From JAJRRH01 sp047638815 (lineage in GTDB: Bacteria; Bacteroidota; Bacteroidia; Flavobacteriales_D; JABDKJ01): a stretch of 33,316 bases of DNA. The translations under genes and the position numbers were made by a program. The stretch is from positions 1 through 33,316 of the forward strand of contig JBLIMR010000027.1 of the NCBI GenBank assembly GCA_047638815.1, written 5' to 3'. The notes under the pieces are model-generated. The model had not been told where the DNA came from, made no database searches, and saw only the letters and a program-made list of their open reading frames with translations. This document shows positions 24,604 through 33,316 of this stretch, one piece after another. Numbering within the stretch: the first letter of the stretch is position 1; the number at the start of each line of letters is the position of its first letter.

Positions 24604-24957
24604 ATGAACAATTTAAGAAACAAAGTACAGTTAATCGGACACATCGGACAGACACCAGAAATTTTCACTTTTGACAGTGGGAATAAAAAAGCAAGTTTTT
24701 CTGTTGCAACAAATAGTGTGTACAGAACTAAAAAAGGAGACAAGATCGAAGACACACAATGGCACAACATTGTCGCCTTTGGAAAGACTGCAGATATCAT
24801 CGAAAGCTATCTTGAAAAAGGAAAAGAGATTGCGATCGAGGGCAAATTGAACACAAGAACATACGAAGCCAAAGACGGAGAGAAAAGATACGTGACTGAA
24901 GTCATCGTTTCTGATCTTTTAATGCTAGGTAAAAAAGAAACAGCAAAAGCTTTTTAG
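24604..24957 (+). CDS. ssb: Single-stranded DNA-binding protein, short form (copy 2)
   Basis: The 117-residue OB-fold SSB (NKVQLIGHIGQTPEIFTF, DTQWHNIVAFGKTADIIES, EGKLNTRTYEAKDGEKRYVTEVIVSDLLMLG) lacks the acidic C-terminal tip, like copy 1. It shares a 32-nt identical stretch near the start with copy 1 and the same upstream repeat array. Both copies are on the plus strand, 16.5 kb apart. A chromosome usually also has a longer SSB with the tip; whether these two serve replication or a specialised process such as recombination or DNA uptake cannot be read here. The transcript probably ends at the hairpin at 25093-25128. Confidence 0.93.
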   Translation: MNNLRNKVQLIGHIGQTPEIFTFDSGNKKASFSVATNSVYRTKKGDKIEDTQWHNIVAFGKTADIIESYLEKGKEIAIEGKLNTRTYEAKDGEKRYVTEVIVSDLLMLGKKETAKAF

Positions 24958-24986
24958 ATTTTTGATTGATTAGTGTTGAAAGTATG

Positions 24987-24999
24987 CAGTCATTCTGAG
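24987..24999 (+). repeat. Dispersed CAGTCATTCTGAG repeat (copy 2)
   Basis: The 13-mer matches 9001-9013 in opposite orientation and continues as GCGTAACGAAGTGAAG, a form seen in dispersed intergenic repeats of Bacteroidota and relatives. GAAGT/GAAG short tandem copies follow. Confidence 0.4.
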
Positions 25000-25092
25000 C
25001 GTAACGAAGTGAAGTGAAGAATCTTGTGTAAACTATCGGGTTGGCTTATATTGACCTCAATCAATCAATCAGAAGACATTTATCCAGAAACA

Positions 25093-25128
25093 AAAAAAGC
25101 GGCCCCGTTATTGAACGAGGCCGCTTTT
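25093..25128. terminator. Bidirectional intrinsic terminator between ssb and the giant T9SS gene
   Basis: AAAAGCGGCC-CGTT pairs with AACG-GGCCGCTTTT around ATTG with one mismatch. The minus-strand reading has seven U after the stem, 9 nt past the stop codon of the converging gene; the plus-strand reading has four U, serving ssb less strongly. Confidence 0.85.
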
Positions 25129-25136
25129 GTTATTTA

Positions 25137-28100
25137 TTATTGCTTGATGAAACGTTTCGTTGTCGCTTGACCGTTCGAAACAAATCTCACAAAATACATT
25201 CCTGCAGAAAACTCAGAAACATCAACCATTATTTTATCAGTGATGTTGTTGCCAAAATATATCAATTGACCAGTCATTGAGAATACTGAAACCTCATCAT
25301 AAGCACCTTCAATAATTTCAATATTTATCATTGAATTTGTTGGGTTAGGATAAATTTTCACATTGTCCTCAGAGAATTGAGAGAATGATTTTAACTCCTC
25401 AACACTTTCCATAACTGCATCTACTGGAGCTAACATTGAAGAAACATTGTCCCCACTAATAATCACTTGATCAAAGTAGATTCTGTCATTGTTGTTACTT
25501 GCATCACACCTGATGCGGAATCTATTGTTTGAATTGAAGCTATACTGGCTAGAATTCAATACAATAGGAGCGGGAGAGTTAAAACCTCCGTTTGTGAAGT
25601 CAGCTGGTCGTGTATATTGACCAATAACTTCATAGCTTGATCCATTATAGAATTCCACAAAGAAATCTTCACCATTTTCCATGCCAAGAGCCCGATAGTG
25701 AAATTCAAATGTCACTTGTGTATTTGCCGAAAGATCGAGTATTGGAGACCTTGCATTTGAAGAACTTGAATTGTCTCTAACACGTATAGAATATTGCCCT
25801 TCAAAAGCGGATGTTGATGAAGAATTCCTCCTACAGTCGCTTCCGCCATCAAGCCAGCCTTCAAGACCAGTTTCGAAATAATAAGCAGCAATTACTCCAG
25901 TACTTCCACTACCTCCAGTAGTAGTAGCATTAGCAGTATTACTTTGAGCAGAATTATTACCAGCAGCATCAAATGCACTTACATTAAATGTATAAGATGT
26001 ATTGGCTGTTAAGCCAGTTACAGTTGCAGCAGTTCCAGTTACAGATCCAATGCTACTTCCATCAACAAAAATATTGTAACCTGTTACACCAACATTATCA
26101 GTTGAGGCATTCCATGATAAGTCAACAGCAGTATCTGCAACATTTGAAACACTTAAACTAGTTGGCGTTGTTGGTGCTTGCGTATCCGCACCACTTGTTG
26201 TTGTCCCATTAGCAGTATTACTTTGAGCAGAATTATTACCAGCAGCATCGAATGCTCTTACATTAAATGCATAAGAAGTTGCACTTGTTAATCCTGTAAT
26301 TGAGGTAGAGGTTCCTGTTACGGTTCCAATACTTCCACCATCAATAAAAACTTCATAACCTGTTACACCAACGTTATCAGATGACGCATTCCAAGAAAGA
26401 TTAACGGTTGTTTCCGTTGTGTTAGAAGCAGACAAACTTGTAGGAGTCGTAGGTGCTTGTGTATCACCCCCACTAGCTTCAAGATTCACGGTGTAATCTT
26501 CAACCTCGCCATAAGTAAATGCCTCACATGAAGTTGGGATATCATTGTAACCCATAGACACTCTCATTCTAGTGCTGCTTTGGGAAGTTCCAGACGGTAC
26601 AGTGAATGTTCCACTATTTGGCGTGTTAGTAGAAGCGGCTTTTGACCATACTAATTCTCCTGCATCGGTAAAATCTCCATCGTGATTGTAATCTATCCAA
26701 ACGGCATAACCTTCTGCATATATTGTTCCTACCCATGTTGGTGTCACTGTAATTGTATACGCATCCCCTTCACTTAAAGAAGTTGAAATCCCTGTAAAGT
26801 CACTGTAAAACTGTGCTCCCGAAACATTGTCAATAGTATTCATCTGAACTCTACCAATGTATTCATCGCTAACATTTGAGCTTGCAGAATTACAATAAGT
26901 AATATCCACTGCGCCTGTTGTAAATGAAGTGCTCGCACTTCCTGGCGAAGTATTACCAGCAGCATCTTGAGCATTCACAGAGGTAGCGTACGTTGTTGTT
27001 GGCGAAAGTCCAGTAACAACGAAACTTGTTCCGCCTGATGTTCCAACTACAGTTCCATCAATTGAAATATTATATTGTGATACACCAATATTATCAGTTG
27101 CTGCATTCCATGTTAAAGTTGCACTGGTACCACCAATGTTACTTGCAACAAGGTTTGAAGGATTACTTGGATCTTCTGTATCTACAGGTGGTGGTGTTCC
27201 ATCAAGTTCAAACACTCCAACAACACCTCTTCTGCTGCTATTCATGTATTCAGTAATGAACCAAAAGTCAGTTCCGTTTGATGGATCAACATCTACTTTA
27301 CTGTAGTCACCATATCTCGTTCCAGGGATATTTGCATTTCCATTGGCAATAACCTCTTCCGCAAAAGTCATAGTTCCAAGTGGATCACCTGCAAGTCTAC
27401 CAGTATAATAAGAACTCACTCTAACTGTTCCTGAAGTAGTAGGCCCTGACATAGAAGTATATCCCATTCCAATATTTCCGTTAGCATCGATTCCCATACT
27501 CGCATTCCAAGCATGTTTCCCATCTGCTGCAGTATATGTTCCTTCCTGATACAAAGACCAAGGTTGGTTGTCTCCACTTTGACGGAATTCCATCCAACGA
27601 ACGGCTGCGAGTTCTCCTGACCCAGCATCTGCATCAACAACAAAGTTGAATACTGCAGAGTTGTGGCCTCCAAATTTTTTGAATTGTGCTTGATTCATGA
27701 TCGTTGCTTGCAGTGCATCAATACTAACATTACTACCAGGTTGTTGTAAGTTGGAAAAGCCACCGCCATCAAATACACCTATAAAAGAAGTAACTGGAAT
27801 TTCTTGTGCGGTAGAAACAGACGAGTTTGCAGTATTGGCCCAATCAACATCAATCGTCCAAAGTTTTATATGATCAGTTGAAACCCCGGACCATGCATTG
27901 TCTTGCATGTATACGATTGTTGCACCACCTGCTGCAGGCAAGTTGTTGTCAATTACATTTAAAGCTTGAGGACTATGGAAGCCACTTGTAACTAATCCTG
28001 GAAGGGAAAAACTTACAATTTGTGCTCCAGTATCACCGGTTAACATGGCAGATCTTTCCAATGCCCAAACTTTGTTTGAGCTAGAAGTGTTTTCCGTTAT

Positions 28101-28763
28101 GTAATATCCATCACTCCAAATTGATAGTTTTTGGTAATCACTAATAGCAGAAATAGTATAAACAAACCACCCAGATGTTACTGGATTTGGTCCATCAGAA
28201 ATTGCTACTTGAGCACCTGCTGTTGTACTCAAAAAGGAGAGTACCCATCTATCAGCAGCGTTGTCATACGATGCCGTTAAATCACAACATCCTCCGTTAG
28301 GAAAAATGGCAGGATTAGGTGCAGTGGGTGCCACTAATTGATTTCCAGACTTGTCGTAAATGGCAAATCCAGTGTTGAAAACGACCATGACATGATTCGG
28401 TCCAACTGCCAATGATGGATCAGTAGGCTGCGAATTTGATGAATAGGTGTCAAAAACAAGACTAGGAGGTCCTGCCATTTTTGATGCTTCCAGATCATGT
28501 TTGTTTGTTACGAAATGATCATCTACCTCTTGTAGATTTTTACTCATATCAATCTGACTGGCCATCGATCTTTTATCCTTGGCTTCCCTAGGAGTATTGT
28601 CAGGGGGAATAAGATCTTCGGGCCTTTCCGACATAGGTGTTACATATTCTACGGAGCTAACAGTTCCTTCATATGTCGGGGTTGTTGTTGTCTGTTGTTG
28701 GGCAAATCCGAATGACGCAATAGCGCACATGAATATGCTTATAGGTATATAAGTTATTCTCAT
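25137..28763 (-). CDS. Giant secreted protein with FN3 and GEVED domains and T9SS sorting domain
   Basis: The 1208 residues have a signal peptide (ending FGFAQ, about 21), a charged propeptide-like stretch, then a large beta-propeller-like N-terminal region (about 95-520: QPTDPSLAVGPNHVMVVFN, DRWVLSFLS, YGDYSKVDVDPSNG). Next are FN3-1 (about 530-615), a GEVED domain (YAVWIDYNHDGDFTDAGELVW ... GEVEDYTVNL), two near-identical FN3 repeats, a jelly-roll-like module (FETGLEGWLDGGSDCRRNS ... YFDQVIISGD), and a type A sorting domain (KIYPNPTNSMINIEI ... GMYFVRFVSNGQATTKRFIKQ). It is a surface or secreted protein; similar layouts are annotated as adhesins or putative hydrolases, but no catalytic residues are evident to me. 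An FNR-like dyad lies 87 nt upstream. Confidence 0.88.
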   Translation of the reverse strand: MRITYIPISIFMCAIASFGFAQQQTTTTPTYEGTVSSVEYVTPMSERPEDLIPPDNTPREAKDKRSMASQIDMSKNLQEVDDHFVTNKHDLEASKMAGPPSLVFDTYSSNSQPTDPSLAVGPNHVMVVFNTGFAIYDKSGNQLVAPTAPNPAIFPNGGCCDLTASYDNAADRWVLSFLSTTAGAQVAISDGPNPVTSGWFVYTISAISDYQKLSIWSDGYYITENTSSSNKVWALERSAMLTGDTGAQIVSFSLPGLVTSGFHSPQALNVIDNNLPAAGGATIVYMQDNAWSGVSTDHIKLWTIDVDWANTANSSVSTAQEIPVTSFIGVFDGGGFSNLQQPGSNVSIDALQATIMNQAQFKKFGGHNSAVFNFVVDADAGSGELAAVRWMEFRQSGDNQPWSLYQEGTYTAADGKHAWNASMGIDANGNIGMGYTSMSGPTTSGTVRVSSYYTGRLAGDPLGTMTFAEEVIANGNANIPGTRYGDYSKVDVDPSNGTDFWFITEYMNSSRRGVVGVFELDGTPPPVDTEDPSNPSNLVASNIGGTSATLTWNAATDNIGVSQYNISIDGTVVGTSGGTSFVVTGLSPTTTYATSVNAQDAAGNTSPGSASTSFTTGAVDITYCNSASSNVSDEYIGRVQMNTIDNVSGAQFYSDFTGISTSLSEGDAYTITVTPTWVGTIYAEGYAVWIDYNHDGDFTDAGELVWSKAASTNTPNSGTFTVPSGTSQSSTRMRVSMGYNDIPTSCEAFTYGEVEDYTVNLEASGGDTQAPTTPTSLSASNTTETTVNLSWNASSDNVGVTGYEVFIDGGSIGTVTGTSTSITGLTSATSYAFNVRAFDAAGNNSAQSNTANGTTTSGADTQAPTTPTSLSVSNVADTAVDLSWNASTDNVGVTGYNIFVDGSSIGSVTGTAATVTGLTANTSYTFNVSAFDAAGNNSAQSNTANATTTGGSGSTGVIAAYYFETGLEGWLDGGSDCRRNSSSTSAFEGQYSIRVRDNSSSSNARSPILDLSANTQVTFEFHYRALGMENGEDFFVEFYNGSSYEVIGQYTRPADFTNGGFNSPAPIVLNSSQYSFNSNNRFRIRCDASNNNDRIYFDQVIISGDNVSSMLAPVDAVMESVEELKSFSQFSEDNVKIYPNPTNSMINIEIIEGAYDEVSVFSMTGQLIYFGNNITDKIMVDVSEFSAGMYFVRFVSNGQATTKRFIKQ
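25900..26458 (-). repeat. Two tandem 279-bp FN3-coding repeats
   Basis: The stretch 25928-25970 recurs without change at 26207-26249, and GGTGCTTG at 26173 recurs at 26452: an exact 279-bp (93-codon) period. A third, diverged FN3 copy lies near 26940-27170. This is recent internal duplication by unequal exchange. Confidence 0.8.
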
Positions 28764-29106
28764 TATTAATTTTGGTTTTTAGTTAAGACCTGTAATGTAG
28801 ACTTTTAATAATGCCCCACACAATAAATTATGCATGCATAGTACACAATTTGATATTTATCAAAGTCGGGTATTAATTTTTATTGAGCCATGATATGAAC
28901 ACTGGGCTAGTTGGGAGGCCAGAAGTGTATGAAAAACAAAATGTTGATTTGTTCATTGCAAAATCAAGCACTTTACTTCAGTGAAAAATAATTGTTCAGC
29001 GATCAACAGTTAGACGAAAAGTTTAATAATTTAGGTGTTAAATTATAATTTCTTGGTTGGTGTTGAATTATAAATTATTAATCTGAAATCATACCGGGAC
29101 AATTTA
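28764..29106. other. Gene-free AT-rich stretch between divergent genes
   Basis: I see no gene in either strand. It holds a perfect 12-bp palindrome TATGCATGCATA (28829-28840) and the FNR-like dyad listed separately, both placed as upstream control elements of the minus-strand T9SS gene. Confidence 0.5.
28849..28864 (-). promoter_or_regulatory. FNR/CRP-family-like binding dyad
   Basis: TTTGATATTTATCAAA contains TTGAT-N4-ATCAA, the full consensus of FNR-type regulators, with 7-bp perfect arms. It lies 87-100 nt before the start of the 1208-residue T9SS gene. The cognate regulator is not in the window, and chance occurrence in AT-rich DNA cannot be excluded. Confidence 0.45.
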
Positions 29107-29651
29107 ATGGGAATAAAGTATTTCTAATAACTCTCATCTTTATATCTGTAATAAGCTTCGTGATTCATTTTACGGGATATGACCATGGAAGGAGTTTGAT
29201 AGATAATTTCTACATGGCACTAGGAATTATAGCAATCGTTCTTTGTTCGTTTATGACCTATGGTTTGTATAACGGCATAAGTATCATTGATGACAAACCT
29301 AAATTTAAAAAATCGAAATGGCAATTTTCCAAAGCATTAGAATTCTTTTCAGACTTCATGTTTGATCTTGACATTGGAGAGTTCTGGGGATTAATTATCC
29401 GTTTCTTTTTATGGGTTTTAGCTGCTATTCTTTTGGTTGTTATGTTAGTTGTCGTTGAAGCTTTACTCTGGATAGCGATTCTTTTTATTCTACCAGGATT
29501 ATATTGGCTCTTCTTTAATGCTTACCAAATGGTTTTTAGAAGGTCAGTAAAAACCAAAGGAGATTGGTTCAAATCGATTCTTTATAGTATCGGATTTACA
29601 ATTCTATACACAGGTTGGTTATATGCAATTGCACACTTTGCGAAAAGTTGA
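29107..29651 (+). pseudogene. Multi-pass membrane protein of unknown function, 1-nt loss near the start
   Basis: From 29112 an open frame reads NKVFLITLIFISVISFVIHFTGYDHGRS without a start codon; the only ATG (29107) is one base out of frame (ATGGG then AAT). One extra G would give MGNKVFLITLIFISV, a normal membrane start. After it come three or four more membrane spans (MALGIIAIVLCSFMTYGLY; IIRFFLWVLAAILLVVMLVVVEALLWIAILFILPGLYWLFF; ILYSIGFTILYTGWLYAIAHF). Without repair, translation could only start at GTG 29160, inside the first span (163 residues). I recognise no family. A homopolymer miscall GGGG to GGG is the simplest explanation, in which case the gene is intact. Confidence 0.6.
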
Positions 29652-29702
29652 GATACTACGTGTGTCTTTTAAAACGATTGCCAAATAAAGTTTAAGATAT
29701 TT

Positions 29703-32570
29703 TTATTCTTCTAACACACCTTCTTCATAAGCAGACATTGGCAAACAAGCACAGATTAAGTTTCTGTCACCATGAGCATTATCAACTCTTGCAACAGGAG
29801 CCCAATACTTCCCTTGATATAAACTATTGACAGGGTATGCAGCTTTCTGTCTGCTGTAAGAATGATTCCATTCGTTAGCAGAAACTTCAACGATAGTATG
29901 CGGAGCATTTTGCAAAACATTGTCTACACGATCTGTAACACCAGTAGCAATTTCCTCTATTTCATGACGTATGCTAATCATGGCATCAATGAAACGATCC
30001 AGCTCCATGATGGATTCACTTTCAGTAGGTTCAACCATTAGGGTCCCAGCAACCGGAAATGAAACTGTAGGTGCATGGAAACCATAGTCAATCAATCTTT
30101 TCGCGATATCCGCAACCTCTACTCCTGCAGATTGTTTGAAAGAATTGCAATCAAGAATCATTTCATGAGCGACCGTGTTGTTGGCTCCATGATATAAAAT
30201 AGGATAGTGTTTTTCTAACTTGCTCTTAATGTAATTCGCGTTTAATATTGCCAAAGCGGTGGAATCAGTAACTCCTTTTGTGCCCAACAATTTTATATAA
30301 GCATATGAAATTAAAAGTATCGATGCGGATCCCCAAGGTGCAGATGAAACTGCATTAATAGCCTTAGATCCTCCTGTCTTAATCACAGTGTGACCAGGAA
30401 GAAAAGGAGATAAATGTTTTGCTACTCCAATTGGTCCAACACCCGGACCACCACCGCCATGAGGAATAGCAAAAGTCTTATGTAAGTTAAGATGACAAAC
30501 ATCAGCGCCAATTCTACCCGGACTAGTATATCCGACTTGAGCATTCATGTTTGCACCATCCATATATACTTGCCCACCATGAGAATGAATGACTTCGTTT
30601 ATTTCTATAATAGCTTCTTCAAACACTCCATGTGTAGATGGATAAGTGATCATAAGTGCGGCTAAATTTTCAGAATGTACCTGAGATTTTTCTTTTAAAT
30701 CCGCAACATCCACATTGCCATTTACATCACAATTCACGACCACAACTTCATAGCCAGCCATCACCGCACTAGCAGGATTGGTGCCGTGCGCTGAAGATGG
30801 TATAAGCACTTTTTTTCTATGGCCTTCACCTCTTGATTCATGATATGCTCTTATTACCAATAAACCTGCATACTCCCCTTGAGCTCCAGAATTTGGTTGA
30901 AAGGATACATCATCAAATCCTGTTATTTCACAAAGATCTTTTCTGAGTTCCTCGATAATTTCTTGATATCCTGCAGTTTGATTTAATGGAGCAAATGGAT
31001 GAATGTTTCCAAACTCAGGCCAGCTTAATGCTTCCATTTCAGCAGCAGCATTCAACTTCATGGTACATGATCCTAAAGGTATCATGGCATGAGTTAGAGA
31101 AAGATCCTTATTCTCAAGTCGCTTGAGATATCTCATCATTTCAGTTTCCGAATGATATGAGTTGAATATTTCATGTTCGAGAAATTCAGATTCTCTTTGA
31201 CATGATTTCACGAAACTAATGCCAGCATTAAATTCATTTACTGGAGTTGGGTTTCCTTTTCCCAGAGCGTCAGAAAAAATAGACAATAATTCATTGATGT
31301 CACTTTTTGTGACAGTCTCATCCATCGCGATGCCAATATCTCCATTCTCAAAGTAACGAAGATTTACCCTAGCTTTTTCAGCAATCGATTTTACCGAATC
31401 CGCATGACCTGAGATTCTGATAGTGTCAAAGTATGACTCGTGTACAATTTCACATCCGAGATCTATCAATCCTTTTGCCAAAGAGTTTGTCTTAGCATGA
31501 ATGTCCACAGCAATTTTTCTGATTCCTTTTTGACCATGATAGCATGCATACATTGACGCTATTACGGCTAACAAAGCTTGAGCTGTACATATATTGGAAG
31601 TAGCTTTGTCTCTTCGAATGTGCTGCTCTCTGGTTTGCAATGCCATTCTCAATCCGACATTTCCAAGACGATCTTTTGATACACCGATGATACGGCCAGG
31701 AATATTTCTTTTATAATCTTCTTTTGTTGCAAAATAGCCAGCATGAGGTCCGCCATACCCCAAAGGCACCCCAAACTGCTGTGTGTTACCAACCACAGCA
31801 TCAGCACCCCATTCTCCAGGAGGTGTTAGCATGGCCAGGCTCATAAGATCAGCTACAACAACAACAAACATTTCTTGTTGATGGGCAATCTCTACGAAAT
31901 CAGCATAATTTTCAACTTTTCCATCTCCAGCAGGATATTGCAACAATGCGCCAAAGTAACTTTCATCCAAGGTCATTGACTTGTAATCCGCAACGTGCAA
32001 TTCAATATCCAATCCATTTGCACGAGTTTTCAGTACATCTAGAGTTTGTGGATATATGTTATCATCAACAAAAAACTTCTTAACCCCAGCCTTTTTTTTA
32101 GCTCTTGATCGTTGACCATAAAACATAATCATGGCCTCCGCTGCTGCCGTTCCTTCATCCAATAGAGAAGCGTTTGCCAATGACATTCCTGTCATGGACA
32201 TTACCATGGTTTGAAAGTTCAAAAGAGCTTCTAATCTCCCTTGTGATATTTCCGCTTGATAAGGGGTGTAAGCCGTGTACCATCCTGGATTCTCAAGAAC
32301 ATTCCTCTTGATCACCAAAGGCATTATTGGTTGATAATACCCCATGCCAATATAGGTTTTGAAAACTTCGTTTTTATCAGCAATTTTTTGCAAACCCGCA
32401 ATCAATTCAGTTTCCGAAATCCCCTCATCTATTTTAAGGCTTCCTTTCATCTTGATATGACTTGGAATCACCCTTTCGATTAGTTGAGAAATGGTGTCCG
32501 CACCAACTTCTTTGAGCATTTCTTTTACTTGGCTATCGCTTGATCCTATATGTCGGTTTGTGAAATTCAT
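29703..32570 (-). CDS. gcvP: Glycine dehydrogenase (decarboxylating), P protein
   Basis: The 955-residue fused P protein of the glycine cleavage system has both halves on one chain: FTNRHIGSSDSQVKEML at the N-terminus, YTPYQAEISQGRLEALLNFQTM, GVSKDRLGNVGLRMALQTREQHIRRDKATSNICTAQ, the second half from TEMMRYLKRLE and MIPLGSCTMKLNA, and the PLP-binding Lys698 in HLNLHKTFAIPHGGGGPG. It decarboxylates glycine and passes aminomethyl to the lipoyl H protein, feeding one-carbon folate pools in the cytoplasm. The other gcv genes are not adjacent. TATCTTTG 26-33 nt upstream is a good -7 element. Confidence 0.97.
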   Translation of the reverse strand: MNFTNRHIGSSDSQVKEMLKEVGADTISQLIERVIPSHIKMKGSLKIDEGISETELIAGLQKIADKNEVFKTYIGMGYYQPIMPLVIKRNVLENPGWYTAYTPYQAEISQGRLEALLNFQTMVMSMTGMSLANASLLDEGTAAAEAMIMFYGQRSRAKKKAGVKKFFVDDNIYPQTLDVLKTRANGLDIELHVADYKSMTLDESYFGALLQYPAGDGKVENYADFVEIAHQQEMFVVVVADLMSLAMLTPPGEWGADAVVGNTQQFGVPLGYGGPHAGYFATKEDYKRNIPGRIIGVSKDRLGNVGLRMALQTREQHIRRDKATSNICTAQALLAVIASMYACYHGQKGIRKIAVDIHAKTNSLAKGLIDLGCEIVHESYFDTIRISGHADSVKSIAEKARVNLRYFENGDIGIAMDETVTKSDINELLSIFSDALGKGNPTPVNEFNAGISFVKSCQRESEFLEHEIFNSYHSETEMMRYLKRLENKDLSLTHAMIPLGSCTMKLNAAAEMEALSWPEFGNIHPFAPLNQTAGYQEIIEELRKDLCEITGFDDVSFQPNSGAQGEYAGLLVIRAYHESRGEGHRKKVLIPSSAHGTNPASAVMAGYEVVVVNCDVNGNVDVADLKEKSQVHSENLAALMITYPSTHGVFEEAIIEINEVIHSHGGQVYMDGANMNAQVGYTSPGRIGADVCHLNLHKTFAIPHGGGGPGVGPIGVAKHLSPFLPGHTVIKTGGSKAINAVSSAPWGSASILLISYAYIKLLGTKGVTDSTALAILNANYIKSKLEKHYPILYHGANNTVAHEMILDCNSFKQSAGVEVADIAKRLIDYGFHAPTVSFPVAGTLMVEPTESESIMELDRFIDAMISIRHEIEEIATGVTDRVDNVLQNAPHTIVEVSANEWNHSYSRQKAAYPVNSLYQGKYWAPVARVDNAHGDRNLICACLPMSAYEEGVLEE

Positions 32571-32595
32571 TTTTCTACGGATTGGTTTCAGAACT

Positions 32596-32603
32596 CAAAG
32601 ATA
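32596..32603 (-). promoter_or_regulatory. Bacteroidota -7 element before gcvP
   Basis: On the minus strand TATCTTTG matches TAnnTTTG exactly, 25 nt before the gcvP start codon. No riboswitch-like fold (for example a glycine aptamer) fits in the remaining leader. Confidence 0.55.
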
Positions 32604-32677
32604 GATTTTTGAGCGCAATTGTTAAGATATTTTTTAAAAGAAATTGGATGTTTACCATAAGCTATGGCTCAAGAAAT

Positions 32678-32685
32678 TACTTTTG
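32678..32685 (+). promoter_or_regulatory. Bacteroidota -7 element before the exported protein at 32704
   Basis: TACTTTTG matches TAnnTTTG exactly, 18 nt before the TTG start. It supports a separate transcript divergent from gcvP. Confidence 0.5.
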
Positions 32686-32703
32686 TTTCATAATTAAACA
32701 CAT

Positions 32704-33306
32704 TTGATAAAGTATATTATAATTGCCTTTACATTGGTCTATTCGACAGCATCTCAGGCACAAGACAGCCTGCTGCTTATGAGCGGTAGAAATTTACCAG
32801 TAAAGATTCATTTGATCGAGGTGGATGCCCTTAATTTTAGTTTTGAAGATAAAAAGGGAAAAACCGTGGAAGGTTTATTTGAATTGGATGAAATATATTC
32901 CTACAAAAAAGAGGGTGGACAAGAGACCATATTGTACGTCCAAGATGTTGAAAATGGAGATATTTACACCCCGAATGAGCATCGGTTTTATATTCATGGC
33001 CACCAAGATGCAAGAAAGGGATATGATTCTAAATGGGTGAAAATTGGTGGATTGGTTAGTGGGATAGGGGTTACGTTATACACTGGAACGAGTATTATTC
33101 CATTTGGATATCCTCTTATTTATGGTGGCGCAATGCAATTGCCATTTATTAAAATTCAGGGTAAAAGCATTTCCAACTCCGAGTTTAAAACTCATGAATC
33201 ATACAGAAGAGGGTATGAGAAGGCAGCACGTTCGAAAAAGTTTGTTGCCTCCTTTCTCAGTTCTCTTGCCGGTGTGATTGTGGGAACTGCAATTAATGAA
33301 CTTTAA
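32704..33306 (+). CDS. Exported or membrane-anchored protein of unknown function
   Basis: This is a 200-residue protein starting at TTG 32704; no ATG is in frame before the signal peptide (IKYIIIAFTLVYSTASQAQ), so TTG is preferred. The mature part has a small beta domain (LLLMSGRNLPVKIHLIEVDALNFSFEDKKGKTVEGLFELDEIYSYKK), close to the SH3-like segments found in Bacteroidota exported proteins that read 'tell the cell which gene changed' motifs such as MSGxxLPVKI. Then follow a hydrophobic stretch (GGLVSGIGVTLYTGTSIIPFGYPLIYGGA), a basic region (YRRGYEKAARSKKF) and a second hydrophobic end (LSSLAGVIVGTAINEL). The function is unknown; it is not a T9SS substrate. Confidence 0.7.
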   Translation: MIKYIIIAFTLVYSTASQAQDSLLLMSGRNLPVKIHLIEVDALNFSFEDKKGKTVEGLFELDEIYSYKKEGGQETILYVQDVENGDIYTPNEHRFYIHGHQDARKGYDSKWVKIGGLVSGIGVTLYTGTSIIPFGYPLIYGGAMQLPFIKIQGKSISNSEFKTHESYRRGYEKAARSKKFVASFLSSLAGVIVGTAINEL

Positions 33307-33316
33307 AATTGATTCT

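Noticed and set aside
32571..32703. Glycine riboswitch before gcvP
   Set aside because: The leader after the -7 element is only about 20 nt; no room for the aptamer.

Overview
The window looks like a chromosomal segment of a low-GC Bacteroidota, most likely a marine or aquatic Flavobacteriales member (Cryomorphaceae/Crocinitomicaceae type). The evidence is four intact or near-intact secreted proteins plus one broken one that end in type A type IX secretion (T9SS) sorting domains, promoters with the Bacteroidota -7 element TAnnTTTG (for example TATATTTG at 70-77, TATCTTTG before gcvP, TACTTTTG at 32678-32685), lipoproteins with SCG/SCS/SCK lipoboxes, short SSB proteins, and a bacterial acyl-ACP desaturase. 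No rRNA, tRNA, CRISPR array or transposase was seen.

Layout. 1-7.6 kb is a loose set of surface or secreted proteins (a frameshifted T9SS protein, a lipoprotein, an Ig-like T9SS protein, an 803-residue choice-of-anchor-B T9SS protein) with an alpha/beta hydrolase and a small HAD protein that sits beside an attC-like imperfect palindrome. 7.9-9.0 kb holds the first ssb behind phased repeats, then a four-helix-bundle ORF enclosed by a 24-bp inverted repeat. 9.0-13.6 kb holds an acyl-ACP desaturase, a DinB-like protein, a CRTAC1/ASPIC lipoprotein and a dead lipoprotein gene with two in-frame stops.

13.7-19.7 kb, all on the minus strand, is the most system-like part: WYL regulator, GNAT acetyltransferase, ECF sigma factor, putative anti-sigma factor, membrane-anchored Spy/CpxP-like protein with a His-rich stretch, MbnP-family protein, MbnH-family di-haem enzyme, YHYH-domain T9SS protein, then a strong terminator. 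Several junctions overlap by 4 nt or are separated by 1-3 nt. I infer a metal-responsive (probably copper) sigma/anti-sigma/sensor unit driving MbnP-MbnH.

19.8-25 kb holds pyruvate carboxylase, a divergent decayed rtcB whose promoter shares a 16-bp operator-like motif with the WYL gene, and the second ssb. 25.1-28.8 kb is a giant FN3/GEVED T9SS protein behind an FNR-like dyad; then a membrane protein with a damaged start, gcvP, and a small exported protein at the right edge.

Four genes carry frameshifts or nonsense codons, so this is either a region of active decay or an assembly with residual indels; raw read support would decide.
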